NCBI GenBank assembly: GCA_023389175.1
Contig: JAEWEW010000144.1
Location: 1 to 11,496, forward strand
Direction of reading: 5' to 3'
DNA length: 11,496 nt
DNA from: Pseudomonadota bacterium
Lineage (GTDB): Bacteria > Pseudomonadota > Gammaproteobacteria > Burkholderiales > Burkholderiaceae_E
The notes beneath the pieces are model-generated. The model did no database searches, was not told where the DNA came from, and was given only the letters and a program-made list of their open reading frames with translations. Shown here piece after piece: positions 1-7,929 of the stretch; the first letter of the stretch is position 1; each line of letters starts with the position of its first letter. The translations under genes were made by a program, and so were the position numbers.

Positions 1-1298
<1,298 letters not shown>

Positions 1299-1314
<16 letters not shown>

Positions 1315-2471
1315 CCGGCGTCCACGCGGTACCGGGCGATCGCGGCCAGGTCCGGCGCGCCGCCCAGGCCCGGTTCGGCTCCCAGGGCGCACTCGCCGTC
1401 GTGCACTGCGGCGAGCGGTCCCCAGAGCGCGGTGCGCAGGGGATTCGGATTGGCGTCGATCTCCAGCATGCCGTCGCCGCCGGCCGCGGCAAGCAGGTGG
1501 CCCGACGCGAGCAGGCCGATGCCGCCGCCGAGGTAGTGCGGGCAGAAGCGCAGGCCGGCGGCCAGCACGCGCCGCGCCGCCGGCAGGCAGCCGGTGAAGC
1601 CGCCCCACTTGGCCAGGTCGGGCTGCACGACGGAAAGCGCGCCGGAGAGGATCGCCTGCTCGAAACCGTCATCCCCGGCGACGTTCTCGCCCGCGGCGAG
1701 CGGGATGCCGCTTGCCGCCTGCAGCGACTGCCATTCGTACCAGGGCCGGTCCGCGCGCAGGGGTTCCTCCAGCCAGGCGAGCTCGAAGCGCTCGAGCCTC
1801 GGCACCATCCGCACGGCCTCGTCGCGCGACCAGGCCTGGTTCGCATCCGCCATCAACGTGGCCTGCGGGCCGAGCGCGGCGCGCAGCTCGGCGAGGTTGC
1901 GCAGGTCTCGCGCCTCCCCGAATCCGACCTTCAGCTTGAAGGCGGTGTAGCCTTCGCGCTGGCGCTCGGCCGCGAGCCGCTCGGGTCCGTCCGGATTCAG
2001 GCCGCTCGCGTAGACCCGGATGCGGTCCGACGAGCCGCCGAGCAGCCGCCACAGCGGCATGCCCGCCCGCCGCGCCACCAGGTCCCAGGCGGCGATGTCG
2101 ATGCCGGCGATCGCCTGCGCGATCGGCCCCGGCTCGCCGCACTGGATCGCCAGCACCGCGGTGCCACCGGTCAGCGCGCCGAACAACGCCGCGGGGTCGT
2201 CCCAGGCGCCTGCCAGCGCGATCGGCGCGAGCACCGATCGGACGAGGCGGGCGCGGTGCTCCGCGCCCACTGCCGGAAAGTTGCACCAGGCCTCGCCCCA
2301 GCCCTCGGTGCCGTCCTGGTCCACGATCCGCAGCAGCAGGGCGGGGCGGTCGTGCATGATGCCGAACGAGGTCTGCACCGGCGTGGCGAGCGGCACCCGA
2401 TACACGAACGGCTCGACGGAGCGCAGGCGCAGGCGCGCGATGCGCGGCGCGAGCATCGGAAGGCCGCTCAT
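1299..2471 (-). CDS. Mandelate racemase/muconate lactonizing enzyme family protein (enolase superfamily)
   Basis: Enolase-superfamily enzymes remove a proton alpha to a carboxylate, with Mg2+ holding the enolate; products range from racemisation to dehydration and cycloisomerisation. With the start at 2471 the protein has 390 residues, a normal family length. The N-terminal capping domain covers about 15-130. The barrel then shows the KxK base motif (K179, K181), the three metal ligands D209 (MADANQAW), E235 (WLEEP) and E262 (AAGENV), and D285 (QPDLAKWGG) with H312 (CPHYLGGGIG), the His-Asp dyad typical of the MR subgroup, and E337. Spacing between these matches mandelate racemase closely. 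I chose the ATG at 2469-2471 because a perfect GGAGG (2480-2484 on the complement) lies 8 nt before it. An upstream in-frame ATG at 2498 would add 9 residues and overlap the GntR stop by 4 bp (ATGA). The gene follows the regulator, so the two are probably co-transcribed. Its 3' end overlaps malate synthase. The substrate is not determinable; it could be an acid-sugar dehydratase, racemase or cycloisomerase. Confidence 0.93.
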
Positions 2472-2479
2472 CGGCATGT

Positions 2480-2484
2480 CCTCC
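2480..2484 (-). promoter_or_regulatory. Ribosome binding site deciding the MR-family start
   Basis: The plus strand reads CCTCC, i.e. GGAGG on the coding strand. It is 8 nt before the ATG at 2471, 2 nt before the ATG at 2477, and downstream of the ATG at 2498. The spacing favours 2471 as the true start. Confidence 0.6.
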
Positions 2485-2494
2485 GGTCGCTGGC

Positions 2495-3232
2495 TCATGG
2501 CTGCAGGTCCATCTCGAAGCGTACGAAGTCGCCGCGGTAGGTCACCTCGCCGACATAGAGGACGGTGCCGTCGGGGCCGACGCAGATCCGGCGCACCAGC
2601 GCGACCGGCGAGTTGACCGGCACGCCGAGGTGACCGGCAACGTCGGTGTCGGCGGTCGCGATGGTGACGCTCTGGTGGGCGCGGGCGATCGCGACCTTCA
2701 GGTCCAGCAGCACCGGGATCACCGTCTCGCGGCGGAAGCGCTTCGGGGCGCGGCGGAACACCCGGTCGTCGAGGTAGACCGAGATCACGCAGTACGGCAC
2801 GTCGTCGCGCGAGTGCACGCGGCGGGCGAAGTGGTAGCGCGGCGCGGGCATCCCTTCGTCGGGCGCGAGGATCGGCGCGGCTTCCGATTCCTCGATCAGG
2901 GTCAGCTTCGGCTTGTCGTGCCGGTAGACCTCGGCCAGCTCGCGCAGCGTCGTCTGCATGTTGATGGCGCGCGGCCGCGCGGGTCGCGCGGTGACGAAGG
3001 TGCCGCGTCCCTGCTGCGGCGACACCAGCCCTTCGCGCGCGAGCAGGTCGATCGCCTGCCGCACCGTTACCCGCGCGAGGTCGAACTCCTCGATGAGCTG
3101 CTCGATCGACGGCAGCCGGCTGCCCTGGGTCCAGACGCCGCGGTCGATGCGGCTGCGCAGCACGTCTGCCAGCTGCGCATAGCGGGGCAATCGGCTGCGC
3201 TCGAAGAGGGGGTTGCTGCGGACGGCGTCCAT
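2495..3232 (-). CDS. GntR family transcriptional regulator, HutC/UTRA type
   Basis: This is a 245-residue DNA-binding regulator with the usual two-part HutC layout. The N-terminal winged helix (about 15-82) has PRYAQLADVLRSRI, GSRLPSIEQLIEEFDLARVT and VRQAIDLLAREGLVSPQQGR, ending in the wing GTFV. The C-terminal UTRA ligand-binding domain (about 95-242) has the family's PYCVISVYLDD, LGVPVNSPVALVRRICVG and GEVTYRGDFVRFEMDL strands. UTRA proteins are usually repressors released by a small catabolite. Here the ligand is presumably the substrate or product of the neighbouring enzymes, which is inference. The gene is divergent from the ABC transporter operon and lies directly upstream of the MR-family gene (23 bp, or a 4-bp overlap with the longer MR start). 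Position suggests control of both directions and of itself. The start at 3232 is the only ATG that keeps the full helix; its Shine-Dalgarno is weak (AGGA about 15 nt upstream). Confidence 0.93.
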   Translation of the reverse strand: MDAVRSNPLFERSRLPRYAQLADVLRSRIDRGVWTQGSRLPSIEQLIEEFDLARVTVRQAIDLLAREGLVSPQQGRGTFVTARPARPRAINMQTTLRELAEVYRHDKPKLTLIEESEAAPILAPDEGMPAPRYHFARRVHSRDDVPYCVISVYLDDRVFRRAPKRFRRETVIPVLLDLKVAIARAHQSVTIATADTDVAGHLGVPVNSPVALVRRICVGPDGTVLYVGEVTYRGDFVRFEMDLQP

Positions 3233-3372
3233 GCGGGCGGCGACAATTCCTGTCAGTCGGAAACACTTCGAAGAAGACGCTTCAACTCATTCCATCTATA
3301 GTACGATTAGAAGGGTTGGCGGGCAACGAAGAGCGCGCCCCAGGCAGCCGCAGAGAAGGAGACGAGAGCCGC
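3233..3372. promoter_or_regulatory. Divergent control region between gntR-type gene and ABC operon
   Basis: This is the only 140-bp stretch between the divergent genes. Its middle (about 3243-3315) is clearly richer in A and T than the coding DNA around it. Reading it directly, I see GACA-N5-TGTC at 3242-3254, the perfect 8-bp palindrome CTTCGAAG at 3266-3273, TCTA-N9-TAGA at 3295-3311, and the imperfect 13-bp palindrome GTTGGCGGGCAAC at 3315-3327. A possible -10 for the ABC operon is TATAGT at 3297-3302 (5 of 6 to consensus) but no convincing -35 sits at the right distance. The TCTA/TAGA pair flanks this -10, as a GntR operator could. AAGGAG at 3356-3361 is a good Shine-Dalgarno for the permease. 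The assignment of any one palindrome as the operator is a guess. Confidence 0.55.
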
Positions 3373-4188
3373 ATGCCCGATGTGCCCATGGCGACGCTGT
3401 CGCCGCCCCGGACGACAGCCCGGCCGCGGACCGGCGGTCCGCGCATCGTCCTCACGATCGTGCCGTGGGTGGTCATCGTGCTGCTCTGGTATGCGATCGC
3501 CTATTCGGGCCTGATCAGCCCGAGCCTGGTGCCGACGCCGCATGCGGTCGCCGGCCGCTTCTGGGCACTGCTCATCGAAGGTCGGCTGCTCTCGGACATG
3601 TGGATGTCGACGCAGCGGGTGTTCCTCGGGGTCGCGAGCGGCATCATCGTGGCGGTGCCGGTCGGCTTCCTGCTCGGCTGGTACAAGGGCGTGCGGCAGT
3701 TCATCGATCCGCTGATCAACTTCTTCCGCGCGCTGCCGCCGATCGCGCTGATCCCGCTGGTGATCGTCTACTTCGGCATCGGCGAATCGGCCAAGGTGGC
3801 GATCCTCTTCTATGCCTCCTTCTTCGCAGGCGTGATCGTGATGTACGAAGGCGTCGCGCAGATCAGCCCCATCTACGTCCGCGTCGCGCGCACGCTCGGG
3901 GCGACGGACGGCGAGGTCTTCCGCAAGGTCATCCTGCCGCTCGCGGTGCCGCACATCCTGACCGCGCTGCGGGTCTCGCTCGGTGTCGCCTGGGCCACCC
4001 TGGTGGCCTCGGAGCTGATCGCCGCGCAGCAGGGGCTGGGCGCCCTGATCCAGAACGCCTCGTCCTTCTTCCAGCTCGACATCATCTACGTTGGCATCAT
4101 CTGCATCGGCCTGATCGCGCTGGTCATGGATCTCGCGCTGCGGGCGGCAAGCCGCCGGCTGGTGGCGTGGCAGGACCGCATCTCATGA
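3373..4188 (+). CDS. ABC transporter permease, NitT/TauT (SsuC/TauC) family
   Basis: This is the inner-membrane channel subunit of an importer in the nitrate/taurine/aliphatic-sulfonate group, which carries small organic anions. The 271-residue protein has a short hydrophilic N-terminus (1-24) and a first membrane helix at about 26-45. Further hydrophobic stretches lie at about 84-103, 121-137, 141-160, 203-219 and 236-255, giving the usual six. The EAA loop that docks on the ATPase is visible at about 170-195 (VARTLGATDGEVFRKVILPL). I chose the ATG at 3373 because AAGGAG lies 11 nt before it; a longer frame opens at a TTG at 3316 but would add 19 polar residues with no ribosome site. The stop overlaps the ATPase start (ATGA), so the two are translationally coupled. 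The substrate is unknown. Confidence 0.94.
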   Translation: MPDVPMATLSPPRTTARPRTGGPRIVLTIVPWVVIVLLWYAIAYSGLISPSLVPTPHAVAGRFWALLIEGRLLSDMWMSTQRVFLGVASGIIVAVPVGFLLGWYKGVRQFIDPLINFFRALPPIALIPLVIVYFGIGESAKVAILFYASFFAGVIVMYEGVAQISPIYVRVARTLGATDGEVFRKVILPLAVPHILTALRVSLGVAWATLVASELIAAQQGLGALIQNASSFFQLDIIYVGIICIGLIALVMDLALRAASRRLVAWQDRIS

Positions 4189-5033
4189 GCGCGATACCGC
4201 GTCACGAGGGCCAGGCGACGGCCGCCGATTCGCCGGTGCGCATCCGCTTCGACCGCGTCTCGGTGTCGTTCCCGTCGCCGCGCGGCCCGCTGCGCGTGGT
4301 GGACGACGTGTCCTTCGAGGTGGCGGACCGGGAGTTCGTCTCCATCATCGGGCCGTCCGGCTGCGGCAAGACGACGATGATGAACATCGTCGCCGGGTTC
4401 GTGCAGCCGAACAGCGGCACGGTGCTGCTCGACGGCAAGCCGATCCAGGGGCCGGGACCCGAGCGCGGGGTGATCTTCCAGGAGTACGGCGTCTTCCCCT
4501 GGCTGAGCGTGGAGGACAACATCGCCTTCGGCCTGCGGCTTGCGGCCAACCGCCGCGGACCGGAGGAGGTGAAGGAGATCACCCAGCGGTACATGCGCCT
4601 GATGGGCCTCGCGGATTTCGCGCACGCCTATCCCAAGACCCTGTCCGGCGGCATGCGCCAGCGCCTCGCGATCGCGCGCGCCTATGCGGTCAGCCCGCAG
4701 TTCCTCCTGATGGACGAGCCGTTCGGCGCACTCGATGCCCAGACCCGCTCCTCGATGCAGGACCTGCTGCTGCATGTGCTCGCCGCCGAGCGCAAGACGG
4801 TGATGCTGATCACCCACTCGGTCGAGGAGGCGATCTACCTCTCCTCGCGGATCCTGATCGTGACGGCACGGCCTTCGCGGATCAGGGAGGTGATCGAGGT
4901 GCCGTTCGGGTATCCGCGGGACGGCAGCCTTCACGAGGCACCGGCGTTCAGCGAGCTGCGCGCCCACATCCGGGGCCTGGTGATGGAGGAGTACGCCGCA
5001 CAGGCGCGGCAGGGTTTCGCGGTGACCGATTGA
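4185..5033 (+). CDS. ABC transporter ATP-binding protein, NitT/TauT (SsuB/TauB) family
   Basis: This cytoplasmic ATPase drives the importer, presumably as a homodimer under the permease. All nucleotide-binding motifs are intact in the 282-residue chain: Walker A GPSGCGKTT (56-64), Q-loop glutamine in IFQEYGVFPWLSVEDN (Q99), ABC signature LSGGMRQR (153-160), Walker B FLLMDEP (173-179), the D-loop GALD (181-184) and the switch histidine in LITHSVEEA (H211). The VFPWLSVEDN segment after the Q-loop is characteristic of the nitrate/sulfonate/taurine group. The start ATG overlaps the permease stop by 4 bp, with AGGA 9 nt before it. The reading frame is open far upstream of 4185, but that part is antiphase noise over the permease gene. 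Downstream, 82 bp with a stem-loop separate it from the binding protein gene. Confidence 0.96.
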   Translation: MSAIPRHEGQATAADSPVRIRFDRVSVSFPSPRGPLRVVDDVSFEVADREFVSIIGPSGCGKTTMMNIVAGFVQPNSGTVLLDGKPIQGPGPERGVIFQEYGVFPWLSVEDNIAFGLRLAANRRGPEEVKEITQRYMRLMGLADFAHAYPKTLSGGMRQRLAIARAYAVSPQFLLMDEPFGALDAQTRSSMQDLLLHVLAAERKTVMLITHSVEEAIYLSSRILIVTARPSRIREVIEVPFGYPRDGSLHEAPAFSELRAHIRGLVMEEYAAQARQGFAVTD

Positions 5034-5073
5034 GCAACAGATGGAACCGGGACGGCATCGTACCCGGGGGACC

Positions 5074-5088
5074 GGCCGGCTTCCGGCC
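5074..5088 (+). repeat. Short perfect stem-loop between ATPase and binding-protein genes
   Basis: GGCCGG (5074-5079), a 3-nt loop and CCGGCC (5083-5088) form a perfect 6-bp all-GC stem in the 82-bp gap. No T-run follows, so it is not a standard intrinsic terminator. The Shine-Dalgarno of the next gene begins 13 nt later. Such an element could stabilise the 3' mRNA segment or attenuate read-through, but GC-rich DNA makes stems of this size by chance. Confidence 0.35.
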
Positions 5089-5101
5089 TTGATGGCAACA
5101 G

Positions 5102-5107
5102 AGGAGG
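5102..5107 (+). promoter_or_regulatory. Ribosome binding site deciding the binding-protein start
   Basis: AGGAGG lies 8 nt before the ATG at 5116. This is a near-perfect Shine-Dalgarno and argues against the in-frame upstream ATGs at 5041 and 5092. Confidence 0.7.
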
Positions 5108-5115
5108 ATGCGGAC

Positions 5116-6201
5116 ATGACGCAAGGGCAGGAGAAGTCGCGCAAGGTGTTGGAGCTCGCCAGGCCTGGCCGGCGGGAGTTCCTGGGGACAGGCGTGAAGG
5201 TCGGGGTCAATGCCGGGCTGCTCGCCGGCACCGGCGCCGGCGCGATGGCGACCATCGGCCACTTCAACCTGGCCCGGGCGCAGTCGAAGACCAAGGTGAA
5301 GCTGGGCTACCTGCACACGCCGGCGGTGGACGGGCAGGTCTGGCACGGCATCGACAACGGCCACTTCGACCGCAACGGCATCGAGTTCGAGATGGTGATG
5401 TTCACCACCGGCCTCGAGCTGTTCCAGGCGATGATCGGCGGCAGCCTCGACATGCTGGTCACCGGCGCGGTGATGTCCAACTTCCCGGCGCGCGGCCAGG
5501 GCAAGGCGTTCCTGATCAACAACGTGGAGTTCGCCACGGCGCAGCTCTGGGTGCGCGAGGACCAGGGCGTGAAGAGCTTCGCGGACCTCAAGGGCCGCAA
5601 GATCTCCACCACCACCGGCACCACGGCGCATGTCTTCCTCGATACCGCGCTGCGGGCGAACGGGCTGGACCCGATGAAGGACGTGCAGATCATCAACCAG
5701 CGGATGGCCGAGGCGGTGACCTCGTTCGTCTCGGGTGCGGTGCCCGCAGTGGCGCTGTGGGTGCCGTTCGACGTGTCGGCGAAGAAGGTGGAGAGCGGCC
5801 GCAAGCTGGTCGATGCGTCCGCCTACTACCCCCAGGCCGCGATCGTCGGCGGCTGGGTGGCGCGCAACGAGTATGTCGAGAAGAACCGTGACACGCTGGT
5901 CAAGATCATCAAGGGCTGGGCATCGGCCAACGACGACCTGCTCGCCAACCAGGACAAGGCGGTCGCCGCGCTGCAGGCCAAGCACTACCAGCAGGTGGCG
6001 CCGGCCGCGTTCGTGGAGCAGTTCAAGGCGTCCAAGTACTTCACGTCCGCCGAATGGCGCAAGCTGTATGCGGACGGCACCGCGACGCGCTGGCTGCAGC
6101 AGGTGACCGACTTCTTCGTCAAGGTCGGCGGCATCCAGAACCCCGTGCCCGCGTCCACCTACTTCGACACCAAGCTCTACCTGGACACGGTCAAGGCGTG
6201 A
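5116..6201 (+). CDS. ABC transporter substrate-binding protein, NMT1/SsuA-like, Tat signal
   Basis: This is the periplasmic binding protein that captures the substrate for the adjacent permease and ATPase. The 361-residue chain begins with a long polar n-region and a twin-arginine motif GRREFLGTG (R19, R20). A weakly hydrophobic, glycine/alanine-rich stretch follows (about 28-48), and a likely cleavage site after ARA (residue 55, before QSKTK). That is a Tat, not a Sec, signal. The mature part has the NitT/TauT binding-protein pattern: a first strand KVKLGYLHTPAVDGQVWHGI, then NGHFDRNGIEFEMVMFTTG, QAMIGGSLDMLVTG and SFADLKGRKISTTTGTTAHV, with a C-terminal helical lobe. There is no lipobox cysteine. 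The start is set by AGGAGG 8 nt upstream. The TGA overlaps the GTG of the GMC gene, tying the binding protein to an oxidising enzyme in one transcript. The ligand is not predictable; sulfonates, aromatic acids, thiamine precursors and other anions are all known in the group. Confidence 0.93.
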   Translation: MTQGQEKSRKVLELARPGRREFLGTGVKVGVNAGLLAGTGAGAMATIGHFNLARAQSKTKVKLGYLHTPAVDGQVWHGIDNGHFDRNGIEFEMVMFTTGLELFQAMIGGSLDMLVTGAVMSNFPARGQGKAFLINNVEFATAQLWVREDQGVKSFADLKGRKISTTTGTTAHVFLDTALRANGLDPMKDVQIINQRMAEAVTSFVSGAVPAVALWVPFDVSAKKVESGRKLVDASAYYPQAAIVGGWVARNEYVEKNRDTLVKIIKGWASANDDLLANQDKAVAALQAKHYQQVAPAAFVEQFKASKYFTSAEWRKLYADGTATRWLQQVTDFFVKVGGIQNPVPASTYFDTKLYLDTVKA

Positions 6202-7805
6202 CCCCGGTCCGCGGCTACGACTACATCATCGTCGGTGCCGGCTCGGCGGGCTGCGTGCTCGCCAACCGGCTGTCGGCCGACCCGCAGGTCCGGGTGCTGC
6301 TGCTCGAGGCGGGCGGCCGCGACAGCAGCTTCTGGATCCACCTGCCGGTCGGCTACTTCCGGACCATCTACGACACCCGTTTCTCGCGCCTGTTCGACAC
6401 CGTCCCGAGCGAGGGCACGGCGGGCCGCAACGTGGTGTGGCCGAGGGGCCGGATCCTGGGCGGCTCCTCGTCGATCAACGGGCTCATCTACATCCGCGGC
6501 CAGCACCAGGACTATGACGACTGGGCCCGGCTCGGCGCGACCGGCTGGCATTTCGACGCGGTGCTGCCGTACTTCAAGCGGTCGGAGCGCTACGAGGGCG
6601 GCGAGAATGCCTGGCACGGCGGCTCCGGCGAGCTCGGCGTCTCCAACCTGCGCAACGATCATCCCTACTGCGCGGCCTGGGTGCAGGCCGGACAGCAATA
6701 CGGGCTGCCGTTCAATCCCGACTTCAACGGCGAGACCGACTACGGCGTCGGCGCCTACCAGCTCAGCATCCGCAACGGCCTGAGATCCTCGGCCGCGCGC
6801 TGCTTCCTGCGCCCGGCGCTCGCGCGGCCGAACCTCACCGTGGTGACCGGGGCCATGGTGACCCGGGTGCTGCTGGAACGCCTGGTGGCGACCGGGGTCG
6901 AGTGGCTGCAGGACGGGCAGCCGGTGAGCGCGCGCGCCGACCGCGAGGTGATCCTGAGCGCCGGCACCATCCAGTCGCCGCAGCTGCTGCAGCTCTCGGG
7001 CATCGGCCCTGCCGACGTGCTGGCCAGGGCGGGCGTGCCGGTGGCGATCGACCGGCCCCAGGTCGGCGCCAACCTGCAGGACCACTACCAGGCGCGCACC
7101 ATCGTGCGCCTGCGGCACCGCATGTCGCTCAATGACCAGGTCCGCAACCCGATCGCACTCGCCCGCATGGGCCTGCAGTGGCTGCTGCAGAACCGCGGCC
7201 CGCTCACGGTGGGCGCCGGCCAGGTCGGCGGCTTTGCCCGCACCGAGCATGCCATGGACGACCGCGCCGACATGCAGTTCAACGTGATGCCCGTCTCGGT
7301 GGACAAGCCGGGTGATCCGCTGCACCGCTTCTCCGGGTTCACCGCATCCGCCTGCCAGTGCCGGCCGCTCTCCCGCGGCCGCGTAACCATTGCATCGGCC
7401 GATCCGCTCGCGCAACCGCGGATCGAGCCGCGGTACTTCGACGAGCCGCACGACCGCAAGGTGATCGTCGCCGGCATCCGCATGCTGCGCGAGATCTACA
7501 ACCAGCCGGCGTTCCGCGACCTCTGGGAAGCCGAAGTGCTGCCCGGGCCGGAGGCGAGCAGCGACGCGGACCTCTTCGAGTTCGCGCGTTCGAAGGGCGG
7601 CACCGTCTTCCATCCGGTGGGGACCTGCCGGATGGGCAGCGACGACGACGCCGTGGTGGATCCACTGTTGCGGGTGAACGGGGTCGCGGGACTGCGCGTG
7701 ATCGACGCCTCGGTCATGCCCACCGTCGTGTCCGCCAACACCAATGCGGCCGCGATCATGATCGGTGAACGCGGCGCGGACCTGGTGCTGAATCCGCCGG
7801 CCTGA
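6198..7805 (+). CDS. GMC family FAD-dependent oxidoreductase (choline dehydrogenase-like)
   Basis: This is a glucose-methanol-choline family flavoenzyme that oxidises an alcohol to an aldehyde or ketone. The 535-residue length is typical for the BetA-like branch. The FAD dinucleotide fold is at the extreme N-terminus (YDYIIVGAGSAGCVLANRL, G13/G15/G18), with the ribose-binding acid in LLLEAGG. GMC signature 1 is near 82-101 (PRGRILGGSSSINGLIYIRG) and signature 2 near 256-270 (GTIQSPQLLQLSGIG). The catalytic pair appears as H472 in FHPVGTCRMG and N516 in ANTNAAAIMIGE, with the same 44-residue spacing as choline oxidase H466/N510. There is no signal peptide, so it acts in the cytoplasm after uptake. 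The GTG start at 6198 overlaps the binding-protein TGA by 4 bp (GTGA), leaving only seven residues before the FAD motif, so no later start is possible. There is no clear Shine-Dalgarno, so reinitiation after the upstream gene is likely. The substrate is unknown; similarity to choline dehydrogenase is only at family level. Confidence 0.94.
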   Translation: MTPVRGYDYIIVGAGSAGCVLANRLSADPQVRVLLLEAGGRDSSFWIHLPVGYFRTIYDTRFSRLFDTVPSEGTAGRNVVWPRGRILGGSSSINGLIYIRGQHQDYDDWARLGATGWHFDAVLPYFKRSERYEGGENAWHGGSGELGVSNLRNDHPYCAAWVQAGQQYGLPFNPDFNGETDYGVGAYQLSIRNGLRSSAARCFLRPALARPNLTVVTGAMVTRVLLERLVATGVEWLQDGQPVSARADREVILSAGTIQSPQLLQLSGIGPADVLARAGVPVAIDRPQVGANLQDHYQARTIVRLRHRMSLNDQVRNPIALARMGLQWLLQNRGPLTVGAGQVGGFARTEHAMDDRADMQFNVMPVSVDKPGDPLHRFSGFTASACQCRPLSRGRVTIASADPLAQPRIEPRYFDEPHDRKVIVAGIRMLREIYNQPAFRDLWEAEVLPGPEASSDADLFEFARSKGGTVFHPVGTCRMGSDDDAVVDPLLRVNGVAGLRVIDASVMPTVVSANTNAAAIMIGERGADLVLNPPA

Positions 7806-7827
7806 GCTTCCCGCCCGGGACGGCGGC

Positions 7828-7869
7828 AACCGGTCCGGAGCATCGGCAGCGGCGCCGTAACCGGCCCGG
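7828..7869. repeat. Two near-identical 11-bp direct repeats upstream of pcaH
   Basis: AACCGGTCCGG (7828-7838) recurs as AACCGGCCCGG (7859-7869), 10 of 11 identical, with start points 31 bp apart, about three helical turns. They lie 61 to 102 bp before the pcaH ATG in the only non-coding gap there, where an activator could bind. Base composition alone raises the chance of such matches, so this is a candidate only. Confidence 0.3.
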
Positions 7870-7875
7870 CCCGCC

Positions 7876-7906
7876 GGTCGCTTATCATCGCGGTTTCAAA
7901 GCGACC
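7876..7906. promoter_or_regulatory. 8-bp perfect inverted repeat and candidate -10 upstream of pcaH
   Basis: GGTCGCTT (7876-7883) and AAGCGACC (7899-7906) are perfect reverse complements 15 bp apart, so the whole element spans 31 bp and ends 23 bp before the pcaH ATG. Within it TATCAT (7883-7888) matches a -10 box at 5 of 6 positions; no good -35 is visible 16-18 bp upstream. If that -10 is used, the transcript would begin near 7895 and the repeat would straddle promoter and start point, as a repressor or activator operator would. The alternative is a leader stem-loop, if transcription starts further upstream. Confidence 0.45.
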
Positions 7907-7929
7907 TGCTTCCGGAGACCCAGCAAACG

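Noticed and set aside
1401..2540. A 379-codon plus-strand frame opposite the MR-family gene
   Set aside because: Composition is that of a shadow frame; no motif, no ribosome site, and the opposite strand encodes a full enolase-superfamily active site.
3213..4184. N-terminal extension of the ABC ATPase by 324 codons
   Set aside because: The sequence is low-complexity shadow of the permease gene. The ATPase proper starts at the ATG at 4185 with a coupled ATGA and a normal length.
4086..5294. A 402-codon minus-strand frame opposite the ATPase
   Set aside because: The sense strand has every ABC ATPase motif; this frame has none and spans two gene boundaries.
7809..7820. CCCGGG-centred inverted repeat just after the GMC stop as a terminator
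   Set aside because: The arms are only 4 bp (TCCC/GGGA) and no T-run follows; too weak to call in DNA of this composition.
6177..7829. A 550-codon antisense frame covering the whole GMC gene
   Set aside because: It has no recognisable domain, is rich in His/Arg/Gly/Ala as expected for an antiphase frame in GC-rich DNA, and the sense strand holds all GMC motifs.
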